DNA of 6,749 nt. It comes from Verrucomicrobiales bacterium (GTDB lineage Bacteria; Verrucomicrobiota; Verrucomicrobiia; Limisphaerales; Palsa-1400). Shown piece by piece: positions 6,133 to 6,749 of the stretch. The number at the start of each line of letters is the position of its first letter. Position 1 is the first letter of the stretch. Location: the NCBI GenBank assembly GCA_028293405.1, contig JAQGOW010000145.1, positions 1 through 6,749 on the forward strand, given 5' to 3'. Below the pieces are notes generated by a model, which was given only the letters and a program-made list of their open reading frames with translations, was not told the DNA's origin and searched no databases. Made by a program: the position numbers and the translations under genes.

Positions 6133-6169
6133 GCCGTAACAAAACATACTGCGAGCAGGATGTTACGGC
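6133..6169. other. Inverted repeat with nested near-palindrome
   Basis: GCCGTAAC (6133-6140) pairs perfectly with GTTACGGC (6162-6169). An alternative structure overlaps it: AACAT (6143-6147) with ATGTT (6160-6164), and CTGC (6149-6152) with GCAG (6155-6158). The two foldings compete for the same bases near 6162-6164. No function can be assigned. Confidence 0.45.
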
Positions 6170-6319
6170 TGACATTATTCAGGCCCGAACTCAACGCAAC
6201 GGCGGTTTGCCTGTTCGGTCGTCAGCCCGTGCTTTTGTGCTAACACCAACCAGGCATGCACTTGGGTTGATCACCCTTCGTGCCAGGCTTTGTCAGCTTT
6301 ATTCATTACGGTGTGACCT

Positions 6320-6749
6320 CTAGCTTGCGAGCCGCCGTTGCAATTCGCGGACAACAAGAACAGGGCAGGTCGCATTGCGAACAACGCGTTCGGCCGTCCC
6401 TCCAATCAGCATCCGTTTCAAACCTGTGTATCCATGCGTGGTCAGTACAATGAGGTCTGCCTTCGCCCGGCTCGCCATCCGGCAAATCTCGTGGGAAGGA
6501 CGTCCTGCTGAAACTTGTGATGTCACCTTGACCTCGGTGTCCTGCCGTAATTCATCTGCGACACGCTCCAACTCGCTTTCCGCATGGCGCATCATTGGGA
6601 CGATGATCTGTGCTGCAAGCTGACTTGCGGCCAGCGGTGCGCCCGGATATTGCTCGATTACCGAACCCAGAACGATCTCCGCAGAAAAAGCTTCCGCCAA
6701 CAATCGTGCGTACGGCAGCGCATCTTTCGATAAGTTCGAAAAATCGATC
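6320..6749 (-). CDS. Universal stress protein, UspA family (N-terminus beyond the right edge)
   Basis: The last 142 or so residues of a UspA-type cytoplasmic protein. Translation in the same frame continues to the window edge, where 'IDFSNLSKDALPYARLLAEA' is the usual N-terminal helix of the family, so only a few residues plus the start are missing; the TTG at 6703 is internal. The C-terminal nucleotide-binding region reads 'TTHGYTGLKRMLIGG' followed by 'TAERVVRNATCPVLVVRELQ'. The ATP-binding class has G-2X-G-9X-G(S/T). Here the first Gly is Thr and the final G(S/T) is GG, so the loop is largely but not perfectly conserved and ATP binding is probable but not certain. The gene is convergent with upp. 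Members act in stress survival, often by binding ATP or regulating partners; the specific role is unknown. Confidence 0.92.
   Translation of the reverse strand, partial: IDFSNLSKDALPYARLLAEAFSAEIVLGSVIEQYPGAPLAASQLAAQIIVPMMRHAESELERVADELRQDTEVKVTSQVSAGRPSHEICRMASRAKADLIVLTTHGYTGLKRMLIGGTAERVVRNATCPVLVVRELQRRLAS

Larger units (their letters stand above)
5974..6319. other. Hairpin-rich GC-rich intergenic region
   Basis: 346 bases between two convergent genes (upp and the universal stress gene) contain no supported gene but at least three inverted repeats, listed separately. The stretch stays open in several frames on both strands, as GC-rich non-coding sequence often does. It could hold the bidirectional terminator, an interspersed repeat, or a small RNA; none of these can be decided from the sequence alone. 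Confidence 0.5.

Noticed and set aside
6033..6323. 96-codon plus-strand frame in the hairpin-rich gap
   Set aside because: It contains all or part of two inverted repeats, overlaps the end of the universal stress gene, lacks a ribosome site, and other frames here are equally open.

Overview
The window looks like a piece of a verrucomicrobial chromosome, most plausibly the Pedosphaera/Limisphaerales side of the phylum. This rests on recognition, not a search: a BlaI-type repressor is coupled to an M56 membrane protease that carries a secretin-type domain, the secretin-like sequence has the style of that phylum (an 'IIFVTPTLIDAAGNRLHPGD' ending and a separate STN-like domain), Shine-Dalgarno sequences are mostly weak, and there are short 7-10 bp repeats between genes. 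No mobile element, tRNA, rRNA or CRISPR array was seen.

Layout. Positions 1-738 hold no convincing gene. They contain two blocks of a degenerate 10-bp repeat, a short 9-bp repeat, and, at the right end, two abutting inverted repeats (706-721 and 721-734) that look like a BlaI operator. From 739 a plus-strand cluster follows: a BlaI/MecI-family repressor (739-1125), a BlaR1-like M56 metallopeptidase that overlaps it by 4 bases (from 1122), and a small secreted protein with a lipocalin/DUF4488-like look (3721-4218). The peptidase frame stops at 2750, but homology-like sequence continues through two further frames up to 3663. Restoring one base in a C-run near 2680 and one in an A-run near 3179 gives a single 847-residue product: membrane protease, then secretin-type domain, then STN-like domain.

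After 4218 the content is unrelated housekeeping: an SseB-family protein on the minus strand (4388-5188), uracil phosphoribosyltransferase upp on the plus strand (5341-5973), a 346-base intergenic stretch rich in hairpins, and the C-terminal part of a universal stress protein on the minus strand that runs off the right edge.

How the genes may work together. In BlaI/BlaR1 systems an extracytoplasmic sensor activates the M56 protease, the repressor is inactivated, and the operon is derepressed. Here the beta-lactam-binding sensor is absent and a secretin-type/STN-like module takes its place, so the stimulus is unlikely to be recognised as in BlaR1. The most interesting item is this fusion. The main caveat is that it is interrupted by two frameshifts, which may be sequencing errors or real decay.
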